Part shown: positions 26,491-36,651 of the stretch, piece by piece
How positions within the stretch are numbered: the stretch's first letter is position 1
Layout of the letters: the number at the start of each line of letters is the position of its first letter
Assembly: GCA_028023455.1 (NCBI GenBank)
Contig: JAQFVV010006275.1
Coordinates: 1,493,279-1,557,278 of the forward strand
DNA: 64,000 nt
DNA from: Epiperipatus broadwayi
Lineage: Eukaryota; Onychophora; Udeonychophora; Euonychophora; Peripatidae
Direction of reading: 5' to 3'
Made by a program: the position numbers and the translations under genes
The notes under the pieces: model-generated
What the model saw: only the letters and a program-made list of their open reading frames with translations
Database searches by the model: none
What the model was told of the DNA's origin: nothing

Positions 26491-28603
26491 TGTTGCAAAA
26501 TATTTTTTAAATATTTAAAATTTGTAGTTTTAGATTATATGAAATAGTAATTTTATTACCATATTGTTTTTATGAAAAGATACTTCTAAAATATTTTTTT
26601 TTAAAATACCATAAGAATAACCAAATGGCTTTATTATTTGAAAATTTATAAAAAGTTCAAATACCAGAAGTAACAGATCCAGACCTGATCCTTTATGCTT
26701 AACATCCAGAGCTTGCAATTCCATCACTACATCAAACCATACAGGACTTTAAATATATTAAATAATATATTAACAATCAATTCACATTTATCAATAGAAT
26801 ATACAAACTTTATACCTCAGGGTGATTTTATCAAAATTTTATATTTTAATATGAACATTTAAAAATTTATTTACTTAAATGGATATAAATATATTTTTCA
26901 AATGTTGTTGAAGATTTTTACATTTATACCATCCTTAAATTTCTGCGAAAACTTTGTGCATTTGAATCAACCCATCCACCAACATGGACAATCTTCCTGT
27001 AGATAGATTTGATATAAAATCAACAGATCAATATAAAATTAAAAGATTTTAATTTTGGCTAAATTTTATTTTATTGATAAAGTTCACTTAAAAACAAATA
27101 ATTTGAATAAAAATATTACAACAAACAAAATATAATGGGAAGTCATTTTAAAGACTAATTTATCATGACCACAAGCTTAGCATCTTCACAATTGATCATG
27201 AGCGTGCAGAGAATTTGATGTTTTTCTTGCTTCTTTGCATCATTAATTATCTTATTAATGAAGAGATTCAACATCAGCCTATCATCGAGCAGAATAGCAA
27301 GGATTTTTTTTTTTGTAGATATAGAACCATATTATTAAAAACAAAGATCTGAATAATTCAAATTATAGTGTTTTCTGGATGTGAAGATTGGAAAATGTTT
27401 TGAATTGTGGGACTGAGAATTCTGCAAACAGTAAGAAAGTGAATATTGGATCAGAACAAATCTGAATGTCTTGTTTAGAATGACCAGATTAAAATTCTCC
27501 AGATCTGTTTCATTTTAAAGAATATGTAACGCTTAGAAATAAATATTGTAGGTGAAAAAAAGGGGTTGACTAATAATGAAGTAGATTATCACAACAAATG
27601 AATGTGTATTTCTGAGCAGCCTGAAAAATCAAATAGTTTTTAGTCATCCTTATTTATATGATTATTATGAGTTAATGTTGTTTTGTTGACACATCATTAT
27701 AATAATGATAATATGTAATTCATCATATCACAATTTTTTTATTCATAATTCATTGTCAAATATATATACATCGGTTTATCTCCACCACTAGTAATTGGCT
27801 TGCCTGATAATGCCTTGTATTCTATTATTTCTTTATTGGGGGGAGGGGGTATTTATCAAAGCATATTTATTGTATGACTATGATAATATTGCTTATGTTG
27901 TGATGAAGTGTTTGTTTGCATAATATCAGAACATATTTGTATTGTTCACATTTATAAAAATTGAGTGATTTGTCTGCTCTTTATAAAATTGTTGCATAAT
28001 CCATATTTGTAATCACTATCAAAAATTGCTTATCTATTTCATTGGTGGTGGAGCTGAAATTACTTATGGTATAACACATTTTGATCACAGCACAAATAGA
28101 AAAAATGAAATAAATTATAGGAAATTGGAAAAATACTATGAAAATAAGTTGTTTAAAAAAATCTTCATTTACTTTTCCCTAGTCAGTAGCAAATTTGGTA
28201 ATATTATTGGTATTATTTTCACAGTAAATATTATAATAGTTAAAACTTTACTTCATTAGCATATAAAATCCATAATATATATATATGTGCTTTGCGCATA
28301 GATAATGAAGCTGATAACACTAAATAAAATAAACAATATTATACAATTATTAAAGCTGAGCGCTTTCGGGAGGAGCCATACTCCATATTCATAGGAACTA
28401 CTCCAGTATTGAATATGAAATTATTCAAAAAACATAATTTATTATTTAAAATAGCATAGCACTTCATAAGAAAAAGATTAATTGAGAATAATAATTTACA
28501 AATCAGAACAACTCTCCCCATTGATAGTATAATGGAATTCTTAATATTCTGCTTAACAACAACATATTTTTAATACAGCACAGAATTCTTTAAACAAAGT
28601 CAG
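26491..28603. other. AT-rich DNA, no gene seen
   Basis: Short frames (65 codons at 26530-26727 minus, 77 at 28026-28259 plus) show no motif. A G-rich run (GGGGGGAGGGGG) lies at 27839-27850. Confidence 0.5.
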
Positions 28604-28764
28604 GGAATGATTATGTATCGCATGATCACTATCTCTTAATACTAGCACATATTTGTTTATAAACAAAGCAAAACTCTCCATACAGTATTGCCACCCTGTG
28701 CCAACCAGAGTAATCAATGAATGCCAGAAGGCTTGTGCATAAAATCCCTATCTAATGCCTACTC

Positions 28765-28824
28765 ATCCAATATCCCCAGACTAGTTTCTGGCTTGTGGCC
28801 ATCGTCAGTGAGGAGCTTTGGATC
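28765..28824 (-). ncRNA. Hammerhead ribozyme, family 1, complete (best copy)
   Basis: Read on the minus strand: outer stem I ATCCAA pairs with TTGGAT (6 bp), and inner stem I TCCTCA pairs with TGGGGA (6 bp, one G-U), with a small internal loop (AGC/TA). Next comes CTGACGA (complement at 28802-28808), which fits CUGANGA. Stem II is TGGC/GCCA with loop CACAA. GAAA follows, then a minimal stem III of one C-G pair with loop TA, then the triplet GUC (complement at 28779-28781). All core residues known to matter (G5, G8, G12, A9, A13, A14) are present. Predicted cleavage is 3' of the C, between 28779 and 28778 in plus-strand numbering. Short stem III hammerheads are known from retrozymes and Penelope-like elements and usually work best as dimers. 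Confidence 0.88.
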
Positions 28825-29098
28825 TGAGAGCACTGCACCTAGATCTTAGGATCTAATGCAACCCTCCAGCACCCACCTTTTATCTCTACTTAACTGCAAA
28901 ACTATGAGAATGAAATTGAAAACACAAAAATATTTTCAATCTAAGCTCGATAGCTTATATAGTCATATGGGTCTGAGCTTAGATTGAAAATATTTTTGTG
29001 TTTTTAATTTCATTCTCATAGTTTTGTAGTTAAGTAGAGATAAAAGGTGGGTGCTGGAGGGTTGCATTAGATCCTAAGATCTAGGTGCAGTGCTCTCA

Positions 29099-29158
29099 GA
29101 TCCAAAGCTCCTCACTGACAATGGCCACAAGCCAGAAACTAGTCTGGGGATATTGGAT
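29099..29158 (+). ncRNA. Hammerhead ribozyme, family 1, mirror copy with G8 lost
   Basis: The inverted partner of the minus-strand ribozyme. Stems I, II and III, the GAAA box (29135-29138) and the GUC triplet (29142-29144) are identical in design. The first core box reads CTGACAA (29115-29121) instead of CTGACGA. This changes G8, the residue whose ribose 2'-OH acts in acid catalysis. The plus-strand copy is therefore predicted inactive while the minus-strand copy is intact. Confidence 0.85.
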
Positions 29159-29271
29159 GAGTAGGCATTAGATAAGGATTTTATGCACAAGCCTTCTGGC
29201 ATTCATTGATTACTCTGGTAGGCACAGGGTGGTAATACTATATGGAGAGTTTTGTTTTGGAATGATTATGT

Positions 29272-29898
29272 GTGATTAACTATATTTGGATTAGCTTGAA
29301 CCATAGCTACAAATACTAATCCATCACTACTCCACCTAAAGTCTGACTTTGCTATGTCAGTGATACATTTATTATATGGTCATATGATGAAATATTATTA
29401 TAAACATTTTGGATCCACATCAGTAACATATTTCCTTCAATTAAATTCATAATTAAATTAGAGATCAAACAAAAATTTCCATTTTTAAATGTTCTTATGA
29501 CAAAATTCTTTCATAGCAAAATCACAATTATGCTTTACAGAAAACTTACACATACACAGAAAAATACTTAGTATATACATCAATCATGATAGAAACATAA
29601 CATTCTCATGGAGAATAGTTATCTATCAACTATCATAAAAATAAAAAACATCTTAAATAACCCACAAAAGAAAGATATCTATGCATACAAGGGATAGCAA
29701 ACAAGTTGCAGATTATTTGTATTCAATATAATATCAAAATCTAAAAGTATGCACAATAATCATTATTTCTAAAAACCTAAATTTGAAATGCTGACAATTG
29801 TATCTTTGAAATACCATATGAAAATATTGATGAAATAACTGATTCTATCAAAAAATAATTAAAATATATATAAAACAATGATTACAGAAGACAGGAAT
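29272..29898. other. AT-rich DNA, nothing assigned
   Basis: No recognisable gene or repeat between the foldback and the hAT element. Confidence 0.5.
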
Positions 29899-29906
29899 AT
29901 CTAAAG

Positions 29907-31008
29907 CAGAGTCAGAACCACAGGCCAAGTCCAGCCCTCAAATGCTCTTAATCTAGCACCTAGACAATTTCACAAACATATATAAAATGGACCTGTATAC
30001 AACTTTTTTTAAACATGCACATAGTGCAGTGCAAACATACAAGCAAATATTGAATTAAGATTTAAGTGAAATAAAGTATTTTCTCAACTACATTTTTTTT
30101 TTCTCTCCAAACTTTATAATAATTCTACTTCGGAGATGCAATATTTTAACAAGTTATCTATATTGTGGGTCTGACTACAGATTTAATCTACAATGCTGAA
30201 AACACTTTGTTTTTATAATGATTTTCACAGATGAATGTATAACTAGAAAAAGTAAACTCGAATTTCACCTAATTTATTATTATTTTTTATTAGGATGGCT
30301 ACAGAAGTAAGATAAGAAAAATTGACACAGAAAAAAATGGACCAATGCATATATATATATTTTATAAAAATAAATAGAAAATCAGTATCCTTGGTATGTC
30401 TGGACAGTATTTTGATTAACAAAGAAATATTATTAAGAGATACTATATGTCAAACATTCTGACTACAATGAAATTAATTGGGAAGAAAGAAATATTAAAA
30501 TAGAAAACTTGAAAAGAAACTTCATTAAGTAGCTGACATGTTTTATAAAAAGTACAAATAAGTCAGAAAATTCTAGGAGAGCAAGTTATTATTTAAAAAA
30601 AAAAAAAAACAGAAAATTTGAAACTATTTTCTGAAGGGGAGTTTGTAGAAGACTGCATCCTACCTGCTGTAGAATTAATCTTTTCCAGAACATAAAAAGA
30701 AATTTAATGAATATAGATTCAAGGCAAATTGGAAAAATTGTAATTAAATATGGAACAGTCATTAATAATAATAATGCTACTTTATTTTTAATCTATAAAA
30801 AAATTATGGCCCTCATTTAAACGGAAAAAATTAAAATTAAAACCTGTCAGTTGAAAAGGTGGACCAGCATTAATGGTTAGAAGTAAATTAATTAAATTTT
30901 TGATTAAATATAGTAGGCTAATTTTTAAGTTGATAATTTTGTGTGGCCCATGAATTAAATTATAAGTATTTAAATGGCCCTTGGCAGAAGAAGGGTTTCC
31001 CATCCCTG
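29907..31008. mobile_element. Non-autonomous hAT element (1.1 kb)
   Basis: The left terminus CAGAGTCAGAACCACAGGCC and the right terminus (complement CAGGGATGGGAAACCC, then GCCAAGGGCC) are diverged inverted repeats. They are bordered by ATCTAAAG (29899-29906) and ATCTATAG (31009-31016), 7 of 8 identical, an 8-bp duplication as for hAT. The right third opens as a 71-codon frame (31003-30788, minus), which I regard as chance. No hAT catalytic or dimerisation motif was seen. Confidence 0.75.
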
Positions 31009-31204
31009 ATCTATAGTAAGTATACTTATATCACTGAACATACATTCAACTGAGAAAAAATGAATATTGGGCAAAGAAAAAAATAAAAAGAACATTTAAA
31101 GATTTAGTCTATATAACAATGGTCATTAACTTCATAAGTCAACCTCATGTAATGATTCATAAAGCCTGGAAGCCACTTATTAACCTTGTCCTTAAAAAGA
31201 AAAA

Positions 31205-31415
31205 ATGAAGAAATCAGGATCCTCATACATAAGTATATAAAAATTTTACTGGATTGTTGCTGTGACAGAATAGCCTAATTGGTGAGAACATTTTAAATCC
31301 AGTATTCATGAATCTAAAGATCCCCAGTTCAATTCCTCAGCTAATGTTTCATTGAGTAGGTCAAAAATATTCTGAAGAAAAGAGGAGAATAAAACCATTT
31401 GAATATTGTGTTTTT
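31205..31415 (+). mobile_element. tRNA-derived SINE, family C, copy 1
   Basis: The tRNA-like head begins near 31262 with the A-box region ATAGCCTAATTGGTGAG and the B-box region CCCAGTTCAATTCC. A body follows with ATTCTGAAGAAAAGAGGAG. The leader (AATCAGGATCCTCATACATA) and body match the paired copies at 42.3-43.3 kb. A family B SINE follows within a few bases in the same orientation. Confidence 0.75.
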
Positions 31416-31420
31416 ATTAA

Positions 31421-31580
31421 CTTGTGGTTTGGCATAGTGATAGAGTATCTGACTTGGGATAAGGAGGTCCCAGGATTGATTCTGGTGCTTGAACTTCTTA
31501 TGAACTCCTGAGCAATAAAGCCATATGCCTTTGCATATGTTATTTCTGACAGGTGAATGTATTTGGATAAATATACATAC
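31421..31580 (+). mobile_element. tRNA-derived SINE, family B, copy 2
   Basis: Begins GGTTTGGCATAGTGATAGAG (A-box region), then CTGACTTGGGATAAGGAGG, B box CCAGGATTGATTCTGG, and a body ending ATAAAGCCATATGCC. It matches the 20.0-kb copy block by block. It lies directly downstream of a family C SINE, so the pair may move as a composite. Confidence 0.75.
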
Positions 31581-31939
31581 AATTTAAATTTAAAAGCATT
31601 TAATAATTAAACTAGATGATAGAAATAGTTCAGCATAAACTTCCAGACAAACAAATATAGTATTATGCAGTGATTGAGATCCACCTAAAATATTTGTATT
31701 ATTATATGTGACACCAGCTATTAAAGTTAGTCAGATATATACATGCTTTGCTTTCATTTTATGAATTAATTGCAAGCTGATTTGAAAAGACACTTTAGGT
31801 TAAAAAAACATTCTTTTGTCACAACAAAAAATTTTCACAGAGGCAAACTCTCCATGCAGTAGCATCACTCAGTGCAAGCCAGAGGTAATCAATAGCTGCT
31901 AGAAAGTTTGTGCATAAAATCACTATCTAGTACCTACTT

Positions 31940-31998
31940 ATCCAATATCCCCAGACTAGTTTCTAGCTTGTAGCTTTCACCAATGAGAAGTCTTGGAT
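31940..31998 (-). ncRNA. Hammerhead relic, family 1
   Basis: On the minus strand the stem I halves (ATCCAA/TTGGAT), GAAA and the GUC triplet (complement 31954-31956) are kept. The first core box is TTGGTGA (C3 and A6 changed). Stem II is AGCT/AGCT with loop ACA. Confidence 0.7.
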
Positions 31999-32073
31999 CT
32001 GAGAGCTAAAAAGGTAAAAGGTGATTGCTGAAGGGTTGCATTAGATCCTAAGATCTAGGTGCAGTGCTTTCAT

Positions 32074-32132
32074 ATCCAAAGCTCCTAATTGATGAAAGCC
32101 ACAAGCTAGAAACTAGTGTGGGGATATTGAAT
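32074..32132 (+). ncRNA. Hammerhead relic, family 1
   Basis: The core reads TTGATGA (C3 changed). Stem II is AGC/GCT with loop CACAA, where the second pair G-C of the 28.8-kb copy has become A-U. GAAA is intact (32109-32112). The cleavage triplet is GTG instead of GTC, so cleavage is not expected. Confidence 0.7.
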
Positions 32133-32521
32133 GAGTAGGCACTAGATAGGGATTTTATGCACAAACTTTCTAGCACCCATTGATTATTCTGGCTTATAAT
32201 GAGTGACACTACTGTATGGAGAGTTTTGCCTGTGTTATCAGCTTGTGTACACACGAGAAATGGTGATTCCATGTTTAGTGATTTGATACCAATCCTGCCT
32301 AATAGGATTATGATGACAGTGATTATAAATGAGCCATAGATTAAAATGTATAGATGGTGAACTAAGTTCAGATCTATATGACTATACAAGCAAATAAGTT
32401 TGAATGGAAAACCTTATTGTATTTTCAATTTGCACTCAAAGCTTTATAGTTAGCTAAAAAGGTAAAAAGTGGCTGTTGGATGGTTGCATTAGATCCTAAG
32501 ATCTAGATGCAATCCTCTCAA

Positions 32522-32580
32522 ATCCAAGGCTTCTCACTGGTGAAAGCCACAAACTAGAAACTAGGCTAGGGATATTGGAT
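32522..32580 (+). ncRNA. Hammerhead relic, family 1
   Basis: The core reads CTGGTGA (32537-32543). GAAA is intact (32557-32560). Stem II is damaged on its 3' side and the triplet reads GGC. The outer stem I (ATCCAA/TTGGAT) is still perfect. Confidence 0.65.
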
Positions 32581-32784
32581 GAATAGGCACTAGATAGGGA
32601 TTTTATGCAAAAACTTTCTAGCATTCATTGATTACTCTGGCTTACAGTGAGTGGCGCTACTGTATGGAGAGTTTTGCTTCTGTGTTATCAACTTGTGTAA
32701 GCATAAAGAATGGTGATCACAAAATGTTTGGTGGTTTTGTTTCGAAATTGATTTTGTGTTGTACTGTGGTATAATTGTTTTAGT

Positions 32785-33500
32785 TTTTTTTATGTTTCAA
32801 TAATATACTTTATTGTACAAAAATAGATTACATGAATTTGTTGTTAACCAAATATTACATTGTTGAAAATACATGGTTTAAAACTATATAGCTTTGGAAC
32901 AATCAGAAAAAATTGTTAAAAAAAAAAGGGGATATGTAAAACAAACAACAACAACAAAAAATTGTTCTTGTTACAGAAAAGTCATAATTTGTTTTTGAGG
33001 TTATGTTTTGTCTCAGGTTTTTAATAGTGACCATGTAGCAGCAAATATATCTGGGTGTGCAATTTTGCCATCTATGGTCTTCAGTTGTTCGAGCTTATTA
33101 GAGAATATGGATGGGTGCTTTGTGGTATAGTCTCCAGGGCAGAAAGTACATCTGGTGCACCAGAAACTATATAAACAAAAAGTTGCTGCAAGAGCTGCTG
33201 GTATTGAGCCTTTACTGAGTGTCTCTATTAGGTTATCAAGTGTGATGTTATTTTGTCTATATGTGTTAATCATAATTTCTCGGGTATTTGTTAGAGCTGT
33301 GCAGGTGTGAAATAGGTGCTGTTGTGTTCTTCTTTCCTAGGGCACAAGGAACAAACAGCATCAATTTTGTTGTAAAACCTGTGGTATTTAAGGAAATAGG
33401 AGGTAGGTAGAGCCTGAAGATTTACCTTTAAAAGAAAGTCAAAAAATTTGGGTTCCATTGACCGTTTTAAATGAAAATACAGTTCCTTCAATGATTAATA
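32785..33500 (-). pseudogene. LINE reverse transcriptase 3' end with zinc knuckle (frameshifted)
   Basis: Two minus-strand frames, 33491-33291 (66 codons) and 33273-33013 (86 codons, open upstream to about 33300), are the C-terminal part of a non-LTR retrotransposon polyprotein. The first has a helical run (LYFHLKRSMEPKFFDFLL) and then the start of a CCHC knuckle, C-S-L-C. The frame then slips by one base, and the knuckle completes in the second frame as HLFHTC, followed by ALTNTREIMINTYRQN. The second frame ends at 33013 and is followed by about 230 bp of 3' UTR. That UTR ends AATAAAGTATATTATTGAAAC plus an A-rich run near 32785. The copy is 5'-truncated. It appears distinct from the RTE-like relics elsewhere and may be of I/R1/Jockey type. 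Confidence 0.75.
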
Positions 33501-34568
33501 AATAATATATTTCATTGTTATAATTATTATAATTTAAAACAATTTTTCAACATTCAGAATAGATATTACGTCCATTTAAATATATATATATAATGTATAG
33601 GCTTTAAGTATTGCAAATAGAAATTGGGAAAAGAATGTAATATTCATAAACAAAGTAAGATTTTTCCAAATTCATAAAAACTGAAATAGCTAATATAATA
33701 CTAAACAAAGAAAATAAGTGAAAGTATAGCTTTTAAAGTGTGTGTTAATTTGAGAATTGGATGGGGTGGGAATGTATGCTTATTGCACGGGATAATAAAA
33801 TTCCTAAGGAGTGGTTTACCTCTTGGCAAAACTTTATCCTGCAATAGAAAATTAAAACACCAAACTATGTATTTACCCACAGTGTATGAGTGTTTGAGTA
33901 TATATATATTAATTTTTTATTGTAACGAGAGAGAGTGATTTTTATTTTTCCATTTCATTTTAATTTATTTAGACTTAATCGCTTGATTTCAGTTGAAAAA
34001 CTTTAGTCTACAAGTAAGTAAAAATTTAAATATTAAACATTTTTTAGAGTTCCATACTTAAAAACATTTTCTCTAAATAAGATATTTCTGCAAATAGAAT
34101 ATTTCTTATTAATTAAAATCATTTTAATGCTTCATTAAAGTTTTCTATAAACATGATCTAATAATGGGTCTTCCACGGCAAACTTGTAACATTCATAATA
34201 ATAACAAAAGATTAACAACTTGCAGATTTAAAGTACTTGAGTGTAATCAACCAAAATATCAAAGATAAACAGATCCAGATGCAAGTGTCTGATAAAAGTC
34301 TTATTAAAAGATAATTACGTGATAAAGTATAAAATTTTGATAAAATCCACATTAAAGATCAACAAACAACTTGATCTTAGTTAAGTTAAATATATATATA
34401 AATTATATACCTTTTTGAATAAAATCGGTATTATATAACATTAAATCAATAATTATTTCTTATCATAGCTTTCATTACCTACCATTCTAACTCCAGAAGA
34501 AGAAAAACAGAATTAAAAAAATTAATATTTCAGTAGTGTATTTTTCATTACATCACTCTCAACGCAAG
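33501..34568. other. AT-rich DNA, no gene seen
   Basis: A 66-codon frame at 33738-33938 (+) has no recognisable motif. Confidence 0.5.
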
Positions 34569-34800
34569 ATGAGCCAACTGATGAGTGCTTGTTCAGCACG
34601 AAATGTATATCTTGAGGGTCATACATCTTTTCCACATGTCTTTGGTGATATGTTTATGATTACATTGCTCCATAAAGTGTTAAAAGCAGATAGAAACATC
34701 TCCTTTACTTTGTGAGAGAATATAATAAAAATTATACTACAGAAATATTATTCATTAAATGGATAATCTCTATATGAATGACTAATAAAAATTATTAATG
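34569..34800 (+). mobile_element. Hammerhead repeat, family 2, single copy A2
   Basis: One hammerhead plus the downstream 220 bp of the family 2 unit (through TACTACAGAAATATTATTCA and GGATAATCTCTATATGAATG). The upstream part of the unit is missing. Confidence 0.75.
34578..34627 (+). ncRNA. Hammerhead ribozyme motif, family 2 copy A2
   Basis: CTGATGA (34578-34584), stem II GTGCT/AGCAC (perfect 5 bp, loop TGTTC), GAAA (34600-34603), stem III TGTAT/ATACA, then TC (34626-34627; triplet AUC). Every conserved core base is present. Stem I next to the core is weak: the flanking AA can pair with the following TT, but the next bases do not. Confidence 0.78.
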
Positions 34801-35385
34801 TACTGCTATTAATTTAAAAATTAACTTTAAAAAGAAAAGATTGAACTTAGAATTGCTCTGAGTGTAGTTAAAGGATGAAAATGTTAGTTGTACAAATGTA
34901 TAATCCTATTTCAAAATAAAAATTTCTTTTGCTACAAATTATAAATAAATAAAAACCACTCCTGTTGTTATTTAGCAGAGATATTAATATATACAATTAA
35001 AATAATTGCTAAGCACTTTCAACACTAACATGTCCTTATCAAGGCAATCTCTGTAAAACTTGGACTCCTTACAAACTTAAAAAAAAAATCACTTTAACAA
35101 ACAGACATCACTAATCGGAAATCTGCTTTAATTAGCCTTAATTGCATCTTGGGATTTCTTAATTAAATATGATTTTTCAATCTTTCGTTTTTATTGTCAT
35201 ATACTCAAATATCATTGGCAGAATAAAACTATGACCTGTTGCACAGAATTTTATATCCATCAATGTGCAACAGTCATAATTTTATTCTGCAAAGGTTTAA
35301 TATATTGTTACAAAGAGGTTTGCTAATTGCTCAACAAGCTTTGTGATAAATGCCAACCAAGAGAAAGCATTTAAAATATCTCTCC

Positions 35386-35440
35386 CCTGACCAATGGTTT
35401 TATGCTTTGGAACTCTTCAGAGAAGCGCCAGGGTAGTTTC
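35386..35440 (-). ncRNA. Hammerhead relic, inner foldback left arm
   Basis: On the minus strand: CTGAAGA (fits CUGANGA; complement 35414-35420), a broken stem II, AAAA in place of GAAA, then CC-ATT-GG as stem III and TC. It is the mirror copy of the better-preserved plus-strand motif. Confidence 0.6.
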
Positions 35441-35574
35441 AAAGACTAGATCTAAAAATACCAACCCAGAGTCAGCATTTATCTAAGAGGTAACCTTTTT
35501 TCTCCTACTCAATGGTTAACTCTTAGATAAATGCTGGCTTTGGGTTGGTATTTTTAGATCTAGGGTCTGAAACT

Positions 35575-35629
35575 ACCTAGTGCCTCTGAGGAGTGCCAAA
35601 GCATGAAACCATTGGTCAGGGGATTGGGT
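35575..35629 (+). ncRNA. Hammerhead ribozyme, inner foldback right arm
   Basis: CTGAGGA (35586-35592) fits CUGANGA. Stem II is GTGC/GCAT (one G-U) with loop CAAA; GAAA is at 35605-35608. Stem III is CC/GG with loop ATT, then TC, giving the triplet GUC (35615-35617). Stem I has an inner CCT/AGG, an internal loop, and an outer ACCTA/TGGGT. All core positions are intact, so cleavage after 35617 is plausible. Its stem sequences differ from the 28.8-kb copy, though the architecture is the same. Confidence 0.75.
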
Positions 35630-36651
35630 GTGGTTTCTGATAGAGATATTTTAAATGTTTTCTTTTAGTTAGCATGTATCACAAAGCTTATTGAGCAATT
35701 AGCAAAGCTCTTTGTTTACATTTTACAAGCTTAAAAAAAGAAATGGGGTCATGTGATATATGACTCTTTTTTATTTAATATAGTTGTATGAGCCCCATGA
35801 AAAGAAATGAAAGATTAAGGAATCATATTTAATTAAGAAATCCCAAGATGCAATTAATGTAAAACAAACTACTTTGCCAATTAGTGAAGAAAATAGTATG
35901 GTATATTCAGCATTTTATATTCATCAATGTGCAATGGGTCATAGTTTTATTCTGCAAAATTTTAATATATTGATGTAAGTGCCACATAACAAGAAACAAA
36001 AGATTAAGGAATCATATTTAATTAAGAAATCCCAAGATGCAATTAATGCTAAACAAATTAGTTTTCCAATTAGTGATGTCTGGTTGTTAAAGTGATTTTT
36101 TTTTTTACATTTGTAAGGAGTCCAAGTCTTACAGAGTTTGCCTTGACAAGGACAAGTTAGTGTTGAAAGAATTTCGCAATTATTTTAATTGTATATTAAT
36201 ATTATCTCTGCTAAATAGCAACAGAAGTGTTGGATTTTATTTATTTTTAATCCTATTTCACCGATAATGCAGAGAGATATTTGATTAAGAGGCTTATGAT
36301 GACTTGACACCATATTAACTTAAAGTTACCGAATACAGAAAAGGGAAAGAGATAAAAAAAAAGAAAGAAAATGAAGACTAAAATCATTTTATATATTACA
36401 ATATAAATTTACATTAAGCATCAAATCATAATTACCTAGTTACTCCCCCTTCCTCCTAATTATTAAAAATATATATGCATATAGTATTATATTAAGCACA
36501 TGTTCGTTTATCTTAGTTTTGTAACAAATCAAAGAAGTTGGAGGTATTGTATACTTATGAAACCATTTTCTAAAACATATATTTGAACAACTCATAAAAC
36601 AAAAATAGTTTAAACACTTAATTTTCTGATGATTGGTAATATATATATATA

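Larger units (their letters stand above)
28617..29258. mobile_element. Hammerhead foldback element, family 1, 642 bp with perfect 13-bp TSD
   Basis: A near-perfect hairpin: arms 28668-28946 and 28974-29255 around a spacer of roughly 27 bp. The 13-mer GGAATGATTATGT occurs exactly at both borders (28604-28616 and 29259-29271), a long target-site duplication more typical of retroposition than of a cut-and-paste transposon. Each arm carries a hammerhead ribozyme, so each strand's transcript would contain one. The left border has about 50 bases outside the hairpin arm (to 28667). These match the 5' flank of the 47.96-kb copy but start about 11 bases further in, suggesting 5' truncation. Open frames inside have no family signature and I do not call them genes. 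Confidence 0.9.
31839..32735. mobile_element. Hammerhead foldback family 1, two adjacent decayed units
   Basis: The first unit (31839-32295) is a hairpin missing the centre seen at 28.95 kb. Its right flank (GAAATGGTGATTCCATG, then TTTAGTGATTTGA) is the complement of the 5' flank of the 47.96-kb copy, so this unit is in minus orientation. A second half-unit (about 32360-32735) follows and repeats the right arm and flank. Hammerhead relics occur at 31940-31998 (-), 32074-32132 (+) and 32522-32580 (+). A 113-codon frame (32389-32048, minus) simply runs through the repeat and has no domain. Confidence 0.8.
34914..36247. mobile_element. 1.3-kb nested foldback with 13-bp direct repeats and hammerheads
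   Basis: The outer arms (about 34930-35300 and 35985-36245) are inverted copies, e.g. TTGTTATTTAGCAGAGATA with its complement near 36202-36222. An inner, distinct palindrome occupies 35310-35715 (arms from CTAATTGCTCAACAAGCTTT inwards). An extra copy of part of the outer right arm lies at 35800-35970. TAATCCTATTTCA occurs exactly at both borders (34901-34913 and 36248-36260), a 13-bp duplication like that of the 28.6-kb element. The inner palindrome carries hammerhead motifs in both arms. No ORF. Confidence 0.8.

Noticed and set aside
32048-32389. 113-codon open frame on the minus strand
   Set aside because: It runs through a foldback repeat whose other copies break the frame, and it has no domain signature.
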